DNA from: Candidatus Buchananbacteria bacterium CG10_big_fil_rev_8_21_14_0_10_33_19
GTDB lineage: Bacteria; Patescibacteria; ABY1; 2-01-FULL-39-33
Assembly: GCA_002773855.1 (NCBI GenBank)
Contig: PEZY01000005.1
Location: 124,001 to 188,000, forward strand
Length of the DNA stretch: 64,000 nucleotides
Reading direction: 5' to 3'
Numbering within the stretch: the stretch's first letter is position 1; every line of letters begins with the position of its first letter. The notes under the pieces were generated by a model, which saw only the letters and a program-made list of their open reading frames with translations, was not told the DNA's origin and did no database searches. Both the position numbers and the translations under genes were made by a program. Of this stretch, positions 27,601 to 36,613 are shown piece after piece.

Positions 27601-30600
27601 AAATTCAGGAGGAATCGGTTTTTGATCATTATCTGCTAATTGTTTGCGGTAACTAGCGTCGGCATCAAAAGACAAATAATCAGCGTTTCTTACTTTAACA
27701 TTATCTGAAGATGGATTAATAGACCCGCGATCATTAAACAAAACACAGCCGGAATTATAATCAACTAAACCATTACAACTAGTATAATCCACTTTATTAG
27801 ACAAGGCATAATATACACCAGCTTGAACCAAACTCAATTTAGCATCAACAACGTCTTTGGTTGGTAAATTAACATTAACACTACATGGCAAGCCAGAATT
27901 ATCCACAATATAAAATCGACCAGTGGCTGATTTTGGTGATGCTACTACACTAGCGCCACCAACATTCAAACTTAAATCCGGTGAAACAATAATACCATTA
28001 CAACTAGGATCAATAGTAATATAAGATTTATTAGTCAAAGATTCATCAACAGCTAGTGAATATAGAGTATGGGCTGACAAACTGATTGTTTGGTACCAAT
28101 TAGTGCCACCATCATTCCAATGATCTGGCACAGTATCTTCATCTACATCCTGTGATGTATCGGCATTCAAAATTTCATTTTTATAAACCTCGGTTGATGG
28201 ATCTATGTATTCGGTACAACTATTTTGATCAGTTGGACAAGACCCTACCCAATTTTGATAAGTAATAGCTGGGCCTGGGTTTTCATTTGGCCATTCATTT
28301 TGACTAGGCAAACCATAACTATTAAACCAACCCACTGGTTGTAACTTTTGATCAGAAGAGCCGGTGCCAATGGTTTGTAAATAAGTTACATCACAAGGCT
28401 GATTAGTACCCTTCTTATACCACTTAGCCTGAATCTGACCAGCGTCTGTCCGGTATTCACATAATTTATCTCGTGGATTTTTAAAATAAGAGACGCTTCT
28501 ACTGCCTACAAATTCTTCACACCACAAAGCATTAGCCTGACATAAATCAGTAGCATATCTGTCTGGTTGATTTTTTAGATAAACAGTATTATAGCCAATC
28601 ACTTCATCCTGATTATTAATAGTTGGTAATCCTAAAGCCGAACAACCCTTACTATCTGAACCACAAGCGAATTTAGGGTCATTCACCATATAAACATAAT
28701 TATCATTTGGTACTGTAACTTCTGATTTATCTCCATCATTAAAAGTGTCGCCAAAATAAGAATTAGAGTTATAAGTATCAATCAATTGTTCGCAACCCAC
28801 AGCATCAGATCGACACAAATTTTCAAAAGATTTCAAAAACCAATTTTGACCACTGCGGTCTCGATATTCCTGACAACCAATCATCTTGCCGGGATTACTT
28901 CTGATTGGGTTGAGAGCATCGCCAGTACCATATGGATCGTTAAGATTGTTATCACAAGTAAACGGTGTAAACCAAGAATTTTCAATAGCGTAAACACTTT
29001 GAGGCAATTCTTTTAAAAGAATATTATCTATGTACACGGTTTTACCGCTAGGTATATTAATTTCAATATTTTGTTCAAAGTTACCAGTATTATTACCCCA
29101 ATCAATAGTGACTGGGCCTAGTTCATAGCGATTCCAATTAATAGTTAACGGTACTGGGATATCAGCTGTTGTGATAACGTCTGGATGTCCAATCATAAAT
29201 GAACTTTCAGCTGGTGCTTCAGAAAATCTAACCGAGCTTAAACTGATATTCTCGTCAGCCTTAGCCCAAAAACTAATCGAATAATTCTTACCTCTTTGAA
29301 CTAGAACAGTTTTAGTAAATTGTTTTGAGTCATTTATTGCATTACTAATAGAATTACCACCCGGATGAGTAGCTTCGCCCACCACAGTACCGCCCTGCCA
29401 ACTAGAAATACCAGATTCAAAATCAGATAAAAATATATTTTTAAAACTATTACCTTGATTACCAGTGTATTCTCGACAACCTTTTAAGTTAGCCGAACAA
29501 GTGCCACCTTGATTGGGAATCGCCATATAAATACACTCATTAAACGAATTCCAATAACCTTGGTTATTTCGACAATCTTGGGCTGCTTCACTGTCGTCAT
29601 TTTGAGTTTGAGTTCGACGATATGGATGGCAACTATTATCAACATAAATCACCCGAGACAATAAACGATAATGAATTGTGCCATCAATGTCATAAAATTC
29701 TCGACAATCCGGATTAGAATTTAAATCGGAGGCCAGACAAGCAGCATAATTTACGTCAGGATCACTACTTGGTGCTGGATCACTACAAACATTTTCACCA
29801 GCTAAATTATTTGGATAACTAATATTAGTACACGGAGCACTTGAATTATTGGATTCTTTAAGTTCAAAAACCCTAAGCTGATAACCAGTCGTATCACTAC
29901 CCTCCCAAGTATAATAAGTAGCTTCATCGTCATAAGCATCTGGTTTTTGACAAGTTCGTAGCTGAGTATAATATTCTAAAGCCTCACCACCTCTATCAAT
30001 TTCATCTAAATTAGTAAATTCATCACAACCAACAGCCGCGGCTGAACAAGCTTGAATGGGATCATTATTTATAAACTGTTTATATTTTGACGAAACAAAA
30101 CTAGTTGGCTCTTGTTTATATACTTGATAGCCCACACATTCAGCTGGACAAACATCGGCCGAGGTAATAGTGCCTGGCACCGCTGGGTCTCCATTAGTTG
30201 GCGTATACAGTTCGCAATTCATTTCATCTTTAATACAAACACTAGAATAGCTAGAGCAAGCCGGATTACGATTTATAATAACTTGTTGCAAGCTAGTTAA
30301 ACCAGTTGGCCATTGAATACCAGGGGTTACTAAATCAGAATCATAACAATTATAATAAGCTGGCGCTTTCTTCAGATAAGCTAATTGATAATCTGGCCGC
30401 TGACTAGGATCATAAGAAGTGTAAGCCGAAGGCAAAACCACTTCTGGCAAAACTTCTTCTAATTTAACGGCGTCAAAATAAACTTCTTTCTTACCTGTAC
30501 CACCACCTTGTTCGATAGTTAATTTTGGTATCACTATCTCGTCAGCTTTATTCCACACAAAACTAGTACTAATTGTAGTCCATTTATACAAATCTGCTTC

Positions 30601-33600
30601 TTTAAAATATTCTGGAGTAGTATTTATCGTCTGACCTCTTAGTCTAATGTAATAACGACCAATTTCTTGGGTATACACTCTAGCCGATAAAACATATTTT
30701 TGACCATTAATTAATGTTAGCGGTGATAAAGAGTTAGAGTTGGCTCCAATATAGGCACAAAAATTATTAGGCGCAGTAAAATCAGCTCGTAAACCAATAG
30801 CCTTGGAGCCATCAATACCGGAATTAACCGCGAATATTTCACAAGAAGTATGATTACCACCTTCAGCTGACCAATGACTTAAATCACCAAAATAATTTTC
30901 GAAACTACCATCATTAATTAAGTTACTACCCAAACCAGCTTTAACTCTAATAAACTGACTGCAACCACCAGCACTAGCATCACAAGTTTGAACATCACGA
31001 TCAAAATATATTTCTGAATTTGCCTGATCTTTAGAGCCTAAATTAAGAGCGACATCACCAGTAGAACACGACTCAGGAGCCTCTCTTAAATCAAAATCGT
31101 CAAAGAAAACCGTGCCCACTGTCCCCGTGTTAGTAATTATTCTAATTTCTATCTTATCACCGGCTTGAATATTTTGAGTATTAAATTCCAGATCATATTT
31201 CTGCCAATTTTCATTAGGATTACCTATCGATTTGTTACCCAATTCCAAAGTCGAAGATAACACTTTAATATCAAAACTACCTACACTAACAGAGCCCCTT
31301 AGATAGAAAGATAATTGATATTTTTTATTAGCTTCAACCCCCGAATCAAACTCTAAAGTAGTTTGTAGTGGATTAGGATTATTAAAACTCAAAGATTCCA
31401 AGGAATAGGAGCCAGTTCTCTTGCTAGTATTAGATCTAAACTGTCTATTATTGTCGTTCTGGTAACTCTCTACCCAAAAACGAGCATCGTAACTGGCACC
31501 ACCAGTTAATTCAAAGCCACTATTAAATGGAGTTAAGATATTAACCGAACCCAAACATTTATCTAGCGAACATTCCACTCCACCATCAGGAATAGTGCAA
31601 GACTCACTAGAAAAATCACAACCATTAGCCAAAGTACAAACTTGCGCCATCACCACACCTTTATTTATTGAAGTAGCTGTTTGATCCCATTGATCAACTA
31701 CTAAACCAGACACCACACAACCACTAGGATTGGTACAAGTTTTTAAAATTTGTTCACTATCAGTATTCAACCAAGTGCCATCAACAGTATTATAGAAAGT
31801 ACTATACCACCGACAACCAGCCGACTGAGCATCACAATCTCGATAATCTAAAGTATTAGATAAATAAGATCCGGTACTGCCATTTTGTGATTGAAAAGTT
31901 TGGCAAGTATTAAAACGAGGTTCACATTTTGGCGCATTTAAATTCCAAACCTTTCGCTCTTCAGTACAATAACCATAGGCCGTACAATTACCATTTTCAT
32001 CCTCGCTAACACATTGTTGCTCATCAGCACAATATTGTGTCCTCTTAACAGATCCATCTTGAGAGCTGGCCCGATCATTATGAGCGCCGTAACCTTCACG
32101 ACGACAAAATAATTCTGGTGCTTTTAACACCCATTGAGGATCAATTAAATTCTCAAAGACTGAACCGTCATTATTAAAAGATTTAACCAAATCACCCAAG
32201 GTGTAAGATTTATGCTCATCATGAGCATTGCTAATGTACCGAGCGGCAATTTCCCAACCCACTGGCACAATTCTATATTTTCTTAAAATAACAATGTTTC
32301 TCAAAGAAAAAGATTCTTGAGGATTAACAGTTGATAGTGCTGGCACAAATTGTCTGTTTAATATTGATTCTGGCAAATCTTTAATTAAAGTCTTCTCTCT
32401 AATTAATTTAGACAAAATAGGATCAATCACACAATCAGTTGGGCCGGGATTAATTTTGTTGGCCTCAGTACAAGCTGTTAATTTATTTAAAATATTATAA
32501 GGACCACCAACAGTTATTTCACTTTCAATTAAATTTAAAAACCTGGCTTCAGCCCCAATTGAACCTTCAACATATGGTGAGGATTCTGGATTAAGTAAAG
32601 ACGCAAATCTAGATAAATCTGGCAGATTAAAATTATTACCGTTACTATTACCACTAGTAAAGTAACCATCTTTTAAATTTTGCAACAATTGACCAACCAA
32701 ACTATTTAAAAATGTTTCCACAAAATCCCAAACTGTACCAGTAAAAACTGTGTCCTGCTTACCAGCCCGAGACAATGCTTCACGTTGTTGATCTCTAATC
32801 ATTGTACCTGGTGTCAAAATCCAGCCAGTTAAACTCTTTAGATCCTTATAACCATTATTAATAGAAGCCTCCAAAGCTGAAACGCCAGTTTCCTTTTTAA
32901 CCTTATCCATCAAAGACGAGCTAGTCTTTAAATAAATACCAATATCGTTTTCACTGGCTTTTAAATAATTACTATACTCCACCGAAAAACTAGCATCGTT
33001 AATCGCTGATCGCCAATTATTGACCATGCCCGTAAAATTACAACTTGGCTTAGCCGGTTGATAACCCCGCAAACTAGTTTTAATCATTAATTCCACGTTA
33101 AAATTTGGTCGACATAAATTAACCCCAAATTCCTTATCAATTTCATCAATAAAAGTTCCCGCCGCATTGTCAGCGGTATTCTTTAGATAAGCACCAATAC
33201 CTTCGGTGATAAACAATGGCTTTTGCCCCTTACCGCCAGAAGCAATCCAAGATGCAGTATCGTAAGCTAATTGCTTGGAAAACACACTCAACATTGATTT
33301 CCAGGCTCCAGCCAAAGTGTCTTTCCAAGTTTGCTTTTCTATGTCTCTTAAATCATCAGCGGCTATTTGTATTGAGCCAGTTTTTGTTATTAATATATTT
33401 TGACAATTGTAAAGAGTAATTGTGCTTTGTATCTGTGCCACTATAGCTGGCGCACACGTACCAGTGCCATTGACAAACTCACAGGAGTTACTAGCTAATG
33501 CTGCTGTAGCAGCATTAGTACAAGCCTCAGCCGCAGATATCGCCGCCCCAGAGCCAGCACTAGCTTCAGCTGCAGCGTTAAGCAACAAGGCTGTAGCAGC

Positions 33601-33690
33601 AGGCCCAGTAGCGTTACTATAATTAATATGACCAAAAAATAAAAATATTGGTACTATTAGAAATAAAATTTTAAATCTAAATTCTTTCAT
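24679..33690 (-). CDS. Giant (3003-residue) secreted Cys-rich protein with carbohydrate-binding-like modules
   Basis: A signal peptide (about 1-28) is followed by an Ala-rich segment and a helical region to about residue 330. From about 540 onward there is a long array of Cys-pair blocks of the form C-x(5-8)-G-C-x-x-[FYL], for example CDASAGGCSQF, CSAAAVGCDEF and CRSDAVGCEQL. Between them lie about four jelly-roll, carbohydrate-binding-like modules (about 726-868, 921-1080, 1420-1563 and 2148-2353), each opening with a GFE/SFE/DFES turn and ending VYFD or FFDD. The last 130 residues are PKD-like (IKWGDGEHS). It lies in the type IV secretion cluster, four to six bases from each neighbour's frame region. 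Likely an exported surface or attachment protein. Confidence 0.88.
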   Translation of the reverse strand: MKEFRFKILFLIVPIFLFFGHINYSNATGPAATALLLNAAAEASAGSGAAISAAEACTNAATAALASNSCEFVNGTGTCAPAIVAQIQSTITLYNCQNILITKTGSIQIAADDLRDIEKQTWKDTLAGAWKSMLSVFSKQLAYDTASWIASGGKGQKPLFITEGIGAYLKNTADNAAGTFIDEIDKEFGVNLCRPNFNVELMIKTSLRGYQPAKPSCNFTGMVNNWRSAINDASFSVEYSNYLKASENDIGIYLKTSSSLMDKVKKETGVSALEASINNGYKDLKSLTGWILTPGTMIRDQQREALSRAGKQDTVFTGTVWDFVETFLNSLVGQLLQNLKDGYFTSGNSNGNNFNLPDLSRFASLLNPESSPYVEGSIGAEARFLNLIESEITVGGPYNILNKLTACTEANKINPGPTDCVIDPILSKLIREKTLIKDLPESILNRQFVPALSTVNPQESFSLRNIVILRKYRIVPVGWEIAARYISNAHDEHKSYTLGDLVKSFNNDGSVFENLIDPQWVLKAPELFCRREGYGAHNDRASSQDGSVKRTQYCADEQQCVSEDENGNCTAYGYCTEERKVWNLNAPKCEPRFNTCQTFQSQNGSTGSYLSNTLDYRDCDAQSAGCRWYSTFYNTVDGTWLNTDSEQILKTCTNPSGCVVSGLVVDQWDQTATSINKGVVMAQVCTLANGCDFSSESCTIPDGGVECSLDKCLGSVNILTPFNSGFELTGGASYDARFWVESYQNDNNRQFRSNTSKRTGSYSLESLSFNNPNPLQTTLEFDSGVEANKKYQLSFYLRGSVSVGSFDIKVLSSTLELGNKSIGNPNENWQKYDLEFNTQNIQAGDKIEIRIITNTGTVGTVFFDDFDLREAPESCSTGDVALNLGSKDQANSEIYFDRDVQTCDASAGGCSQFIRVKAGLGSNLINDGSFENYFGDLSHWSAEGGNHTSCEIFAVNSGIDGSKAIGLRADFTAPNNFCAYIGANSNSLSPLTLINGQKYVLSARVYTQEIGRYYIRLRGQTINTTPEYFKEADLYKWTTISTSFVWNKADEIVIPKLTIEQGGGTGKKEVYFDAVKLEEVLPEVVLPSAYTSYDPSQRPDYQLAYLKKAPAYYNCYDSDLVTPGIQWPTGLTSLQQVIINRNPACSSYSSVCIKDEMNCELYTPTNGDPAVPGTITSADVCPAECVGYQVYKQEPTSFVSSKYKQFINNDPIQACSAAAVGCDEFTNLDEIDRGGEALEYYTQLRTCQKPDAYDDEATYYTWEGSDTTGYQLRVFELKESNNSSAPCTNISYPNNLAGENVCSDPAPSSDPDVNYAACLASDLNSNPDCREFYDIDGTIHYRLLSRVIYVDNSCHPYRRTQTQNDDSEAAQDCRNNQGYWNSFNECIYMAIPNQGGTCSANLKGCREYTGNQGNSFKNIFLSDFESGISSWQGGTVVGEATHPGGNSISNAINDSKQFTKTVLVQRGKNYSISFWAKADENISLSSVRFSEAPAESSFMIGHPDVITTADIPVPLTINWNRYELGPVTIDWGNNTGNFEQNIEINIPSGKTVYIDNILLKELPQSVYAIENSWFTPFTCDNNLNDPYGTGDALNPIRSNPGKMIGCQEYRDRSGQNWFLKSFENLCRSDAVGCEQLIDTYNSNSYFGDTFNDGDKSEVTVPNDNYVYMVNDPKFACGSDSKGCSALGLPTINNQDEVIGYNTVYLKNQPDRYATDLCQANALWCEEFVGSRSVSYFKNPRDKLCEYRTDAGQIQAKWYKKGTNQPCDVTYLQTIGTGSSDQKLQPVGWFNSYGLPSQNEWPNENPGPAITYQNWVGSCPTDQNSCTEYIDPSTEVYKNEILNADTSQDVDEDTVPDHWNDGGTNWYQTISLSAHTLYSLAVDESLTNKSYITIDPSCNGIIVSPDLSLNVGGASVVASPKSATGRFYIVDNSGLPCSVNVNLPTKDVVDAKLSLVQAGVYYALSNKVDYTSCNGLVDYNSGCVLFNDRGSINPSSDNVKVRNADYLSFDADASYRKQLADNDQKPIPPEFVTAPDTGDSNVILKVQPDRACYNWLYCTTYEKDDPDNVDPIYGNNDRCLNLGLCASVDENGVCTNFILKSNLVTNEEYTLKDVNKTGYTSVGYKFLDNQKVTGYYPYYEMFQHGDSADVTNGSFESVVGSSAEPIGWSPVSPGLDTATYKSETSGWQDYEFVVAKDVIGSPDGSRYLIVNSFYEALSEEIDVFSDSTYILSGWINSAGLNYSDKSKIIKSQIQYRQHNKNGGWGNWEIKSELSLDSGLPWTKKIYEFTSLPNTDKIQIKLKNYINLSNLSNPASACANANNKSSCNVCDDNNKLTPCELGGVALFDDISLKPVLEVSDSTVPTEKYVSRTCRIYPAEDSLSCRYLEGNNLFYGNYGYCLLVDPANSKQCLQWWPVDQLEGEVLNEVGGYNDRVPLDYCVDKKSFNVSFSEFGYALTLSSDAKEVVAGFVDTNTGTQMNFSSFKIKDDFRPLFRYPYVKEIKTRVSGIGYTKDNTIYAMIPVNLTFKYDTTKKEWGSWGAIPVCGKLIDAGDFGVAVCFAVELNWDDATKNYGEVIAGLTATYNSKFSNGTLAFGPLMGLKIIDDSQSDSITGSGVSDPIPDLPGDILGAAWFVRSTAEADVIGITMNVSGNFDVGYCDNLVRVVNTSGENKAYANRVAKGSGYINIDRNAKPDAPLSEWIDGVDLIDGSYYYYDPFDYNKFLDAATQNKEYQSSDYQPFGALVSPPGSSNPSNWSSREGIYNTPLLYEPPRLGGFQAPYQARMGELHTQKGLEQLFAQSYGEWWWRWNVCGDTAAQTPTSPCQTPDTERGGSYIEREDLTTSYLTVPLNICNEATRDASSNQPCHINPLVKEIKINNVNSTEPVTPVINRGVGLAKLAFSTQIDPDQLPITAYTIKWGDGEHSKVSGVSLRNRTNIENPFLLYHLFDFWKVKSVTPTTCNAGATNIPCCTKDSCKIKVDIKVYDNWNYYNTSEDSIRLDVNKN

Positions 33691-33695
33691 ATAAA

Positions 33696-34523
33696 TTAAT
33701 TGCCGGGGGAGTTTAATTTAGTTAAAAACATACTTCTTAATTGCTCATCACTCACTTGTGCCAATGTATCAGCTGGCGCCCCTTGGTCGATCATTAATTG
33801 TCTAATCTGAGCGCCAGTTAAATTTTGCAGTTCAGACAAAGACAATGATCCCAAATTACCAGTGCCAACTGCACCAGTACCACTATCAGTAGTTGGATTT
33901 TGACCAGCTATCGCCTGCTGATAAGTAGACAGCAACTGCTCATCGGTAATACTATCTAATTGCGTTTTAGGAAAACCATTTTTTAGTAGTAATTCTCTTA
34001 AGACTGTCGGATCAGATTGGGCATTTAAAAGTGTAGTTTGATCAGCCTGACTTAAATCCTGAGACAAACCAGTCTCAACCCTAAAACAAGTATCACTACC
34101 AGGACAATTAGGATCATGGCCACCGTCAATTTCTTCCTTATCAGAAATACCATCACTGTCACTATCAGCTAAATACGGACTAGTGCTATAAACATTAAGT
34201 TCGTCATAATCAGACAAGCCATCACCATCTGTGTCTTTTTGTTGCTGGGCTAAAACAGTGGAAACTTCGTTAGATATACTATCACCATTGGCAGTCAATG
34301 CCATTAAATCGTTTAAAGGCTTTTTAGCAGAGGTAGAAAATTGAGTAACACCTAAAATAATGGCAAAAAAAGCAGTAATTAAAACAAAAGCCACAGTGAC
34401 TTTTTCTTTGGTTGATCTGGTATCAGCAGAAGTATTGTTATTTACATCTAGAAATTCGTATTCATTTTCTGATTGTAAATACTCTGTTGATTGTTCTCTA
34501 TTAAACTGATTTTCACCTTCCAT
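33696..34523 (-). CDS. Membrane protein with thrombospondin-type-3/EF-hand-like calcium repeats
   Basis: 275 residues from the ATG at 34523 (MEGENQF); the frame extends 20 residues further upstream, but that part looks non-coding. A single transmembrane helix (about 45-68) leads to an exported domain with DTDGDGLSDYDEL and DSDSDGISDKEEID, classic calcium-binding D-x-D-x-D-G loops. The C-terminus has repeated helical motifs of the form L-x-D-x-x-P-x-x-L-x-x-(V/I)-(S/T)-D-E-Q-L. It is five bases upstream of the giant protein gene. Probably a surface-display or cell-contact protein. Confidence 0.82.
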   Translation of the reverse strand: MEGENQFNREQSTEYLQSENEYEFLDVNNNTSADTRSTKEKVTVAFVLITAFFAIILGVTQFSTSAKKPLNDLMALTANGDSISNEVSTVLAQQQKDTDGDGLSDYDELNVYSTSPYLADSDSDGISDKEEIDGGHDPNCPGSDTCFRVETGLSQDLSQADQTTLLNAQSDPTVLRELLLKNGFPKTQLDSITDEQLLSTYQQAIAGQNPTTDSGTGAVGTGNLGSLSLSELQNLTGAQIRQLMIDQGAPADTLAQVSDEQLRSMFLTKLNSPGN

Positions 34524-34608
34524 CAAGTGTGGATAAACAGTTAAGTACAAATTAATTATAACACAAAAAGCTACTTTGAACAAAATATTTAATGGAGCAA
34601 AAAATATT

Positions 34609-35427
34609 TTATAAGTCCAATTTTTTGATTAACTTAATCCAGTCATTAATACTCAAATCTTGAGCTCTGATTTTTTCATTCAAACCAATATCACTCAATA
34701 TTGATTTGACCAATCCACTAGCTATGTGAAGTCCGTTGGCTAGATTATTATGTAATTGTTTTCTTTTGGCTGAGAAGCCAATTTTAGCCACCTTAAAAAA
34801 TAATTTTGGATTATCAAAGGCTGGTTTTGGTTTTAATTTTAAATTAATTACCGCTGAATCAACTTTCGGCGCTGGCCAAAATGAATTATGGCTAACTGGA
34901 AATAAAATTTTAGGCTCAGCATAGAATTGTACTGCTAGTGACAATAAACTCATATCACCCACTTGAGCAATTATCCTTTGAGCTACTTCTTTTTGAATCA
35001 TTATTGTCATATCAACTGGTGGATTATCTGCTTCTAAAAAAGTTCTAATAAAATTAGAGGTGATATTATATGGCAGGTTAGCTACTATCTTATAAGCGCC
35101 CTGTAAGCCAAGCGAATCAACATCTAATTTTAAAATATCACCTTCGATAATCCTCAAATTATCAACCGATTGATATTTTTTATGCAAAAAACTAATGATT
35201 TTTTTATCTAGTTCCACCGCTACTACCTGATCAGCCTCTTTTATTAAATAATCAGTCAATACTCCCAAGCCTGGTCCAATCTCTAAAACAGTATCTTTTT
35301 TATTTAAATTAGCTGATTTTACAATACTCTCTATAATATTTTCATCAAATAAAAAATTTTGTCCCTTACTTTTGGTGGGGACAATATTATATAACTGACA
35401 AACATCTTTTATTTCGTTTAAATTCAT
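34609..35427 (-). CDS. rsmA: 16S rRNA dimethyladenosine transferase RsmA/KsgA
   Basis: 272 residues. SAM-binding motif EIGPGLGVLT, motif IV NLPYNITS, and the C-terminal KRKQLHNNL helix are all characteristic of KsgA, which dimethylates two adjacent adenosines near the 16S 3' end. An N-terminal PTKSKGQNFLFD is also standard. Start four bases after the stop of the MFS gene. Length and motifs are normal. Confidence 0.97.
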   Translation of the reverse strand: MNLNEIKDVCQLYNIVPTKSKGQNFLFDENIIESIVKSANLNKKDTVLEIGPGLGVLTDYLIKEADQVVAVELDKKIISFLHKKYQSVDNLRIIEGDILKLDVDSLGLQGAYKIVANLPYNITSNFIRTFLEADNPPVDMTIMIQKEVAQRIIAQVGDMSLLSLAVQFYAEPKILFPVSHNSFWPAPKVDSAVINLKLKPKPAFDNPKLFFKVAKIGFSAKRKQLHNNLANGLHIASGLVKSILSDIGLNEKIRAQDLSINDWIKLIKKLDL

Positions 35428-35431
35428 ATTG

Positions 35432-36613
35432 TTAAAAAAATAAATATAATAAGGTCATTAGAGCGGACAATATAAACACACTGTTCCAACCTGGCGTAAA
35501 AAATTGTAACAATATTATAGTCGCAATAATAGTAATAATTTTACCCAAGACTAAAGACATCTCAAAAAACAAAATAGTTTTCATAACGGATGTGTTATGA
35601 GCCCTCTTGTAGGTCATAGCAGTAACAGGGATGGAAATGGCTTGCTTAGAAACTCTAGAATAAGCATCTACCAAAAACACTCCCAAAACACTTCTAGTTA
35701 CCAATCTCAGCAACCAACTAAAAAAATATAAAATAACTCCAAATTTCAACAGCCAACGGCCATCATTTTTATCGGCCATTTTACCAATATACAAAAATAT
35801 AATCGTCGTGACAAAAATAGAAACCGATGTTATCACACCCAAACCCAAAAAATCTTTTAGTGCTACATAAATAAATATTGGCCAAATAGTTAAAGCGATT
35901 AATTCTTCGCCAAAACCAACCAAAGCTAATAATTTTTTTAAATTTTCACGCTTAAATAGTCGAGTAAAGGCTCCAAAATAAGAAAAATCAGCTGGTTCAA
36001 ATTTCTCTTTGGTAATTAACATAGGAATATTGGATAAAATCATCAAAATAGAAGCTACAATAAACAAAATATTAAAATTAGAAAACTTTAAAATAAACCC
36101 ACCAATAAGCGGTCCAACTATATAAACCATTGATTCCAGAACTATTAAATTACTAATTTGCCGACCATGTTCGCCATCCACAGAAAATAGGGCAAAATCA
36201 CTATGATAAGCTGGCCAATAAAACATTTTCCACAGGGCATAAAAAATTATCGCCAAAAAAATAAAATAAATATTATAAGACGAGATAAACAAACTGAAAT
36301 AAAACAAAGCTGTAAAAACCGTGCTAACAGCAATGGAATGTTCAAAGCCAAATCGCCTAGAAAACTTGGCCCCCAGTGGTAATAATAAAAAATACAAAAC
36401 ATAGACACCTAAATAAAAAAACATTACCAGTTGCAAAGTTTTACTCAAACCATATTTATCAATAAAAAGTAGATAAATAAAAACTGGCTCAAATATCGTG
36501 ACCATAGAAATAGCAAAATTCAAAATCAAAGTTGAAGAATAAAGCTCTTTAACCTGCATGGTCAGTCGACGAGCAAAAAAAGAGGTTAATACATTTTTAA
36601 AGCCGTTTTTCAT
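35432..36613 (-). CDS. MFS-type membrane transporter (second of a tandem pair)
   Basis: 393 residues with about eleven or twelve hydrophobic segments and the central charged loop of major facilitator proteins (KEKFEPADFSYFGAF). The YFAL-K-x-FYWPAYHSDFA region resembles FWVPYHTDFA in the neighbouring gene, and both are 393 residues long, so they are tandem duplicates. Its start overlaps the upstream gene's end by 17 bases. Substrate cannot be told. It lies immediately upstream of rsmA. Confidence 0.85.
   Translation of the reverse strand: MKNGFKNVLTSFFARRLTMQVKELYSSTLILNFAISMVTIFEPVFIYLLFIDKYGLSKTLQLVMFFYLGVYVLYFLLLPLGAKFSRRFGFEHSIAVSTVFTALFYFSLFISSYNIYFIFLAIIFYALWKMFYWPAYHSDFALFSVDGEHGRQISNLIVLESMVYIVGPLIGGFILKFSNFNILFIVASILMILSNIPMLITKEKFEPADFSYFGAFTRLFKRENLKKLLALVGFGEELIALTIWPIFIYVALKDFLGLGVITSVSIFVTTIIFLYIGKMADKNDGRWLLKFGVILYFFSWLLRLVTRSVLGVFLVDAYSRVSKQAISIPVTAMTYKRAHNTSVMKTILFFEMSLVLGKIITIIATIILLQFFTPGWNSVFILSALMTLLYLFF

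Noticed and set aside
24679..33690. Plus-strand frames inside the giant protein gene (for example 30112-30300 and 33422-33622)
   Set aside because: Shadows of a long Cys-, Ala- and Thr-rich coding region on the opposite strand.
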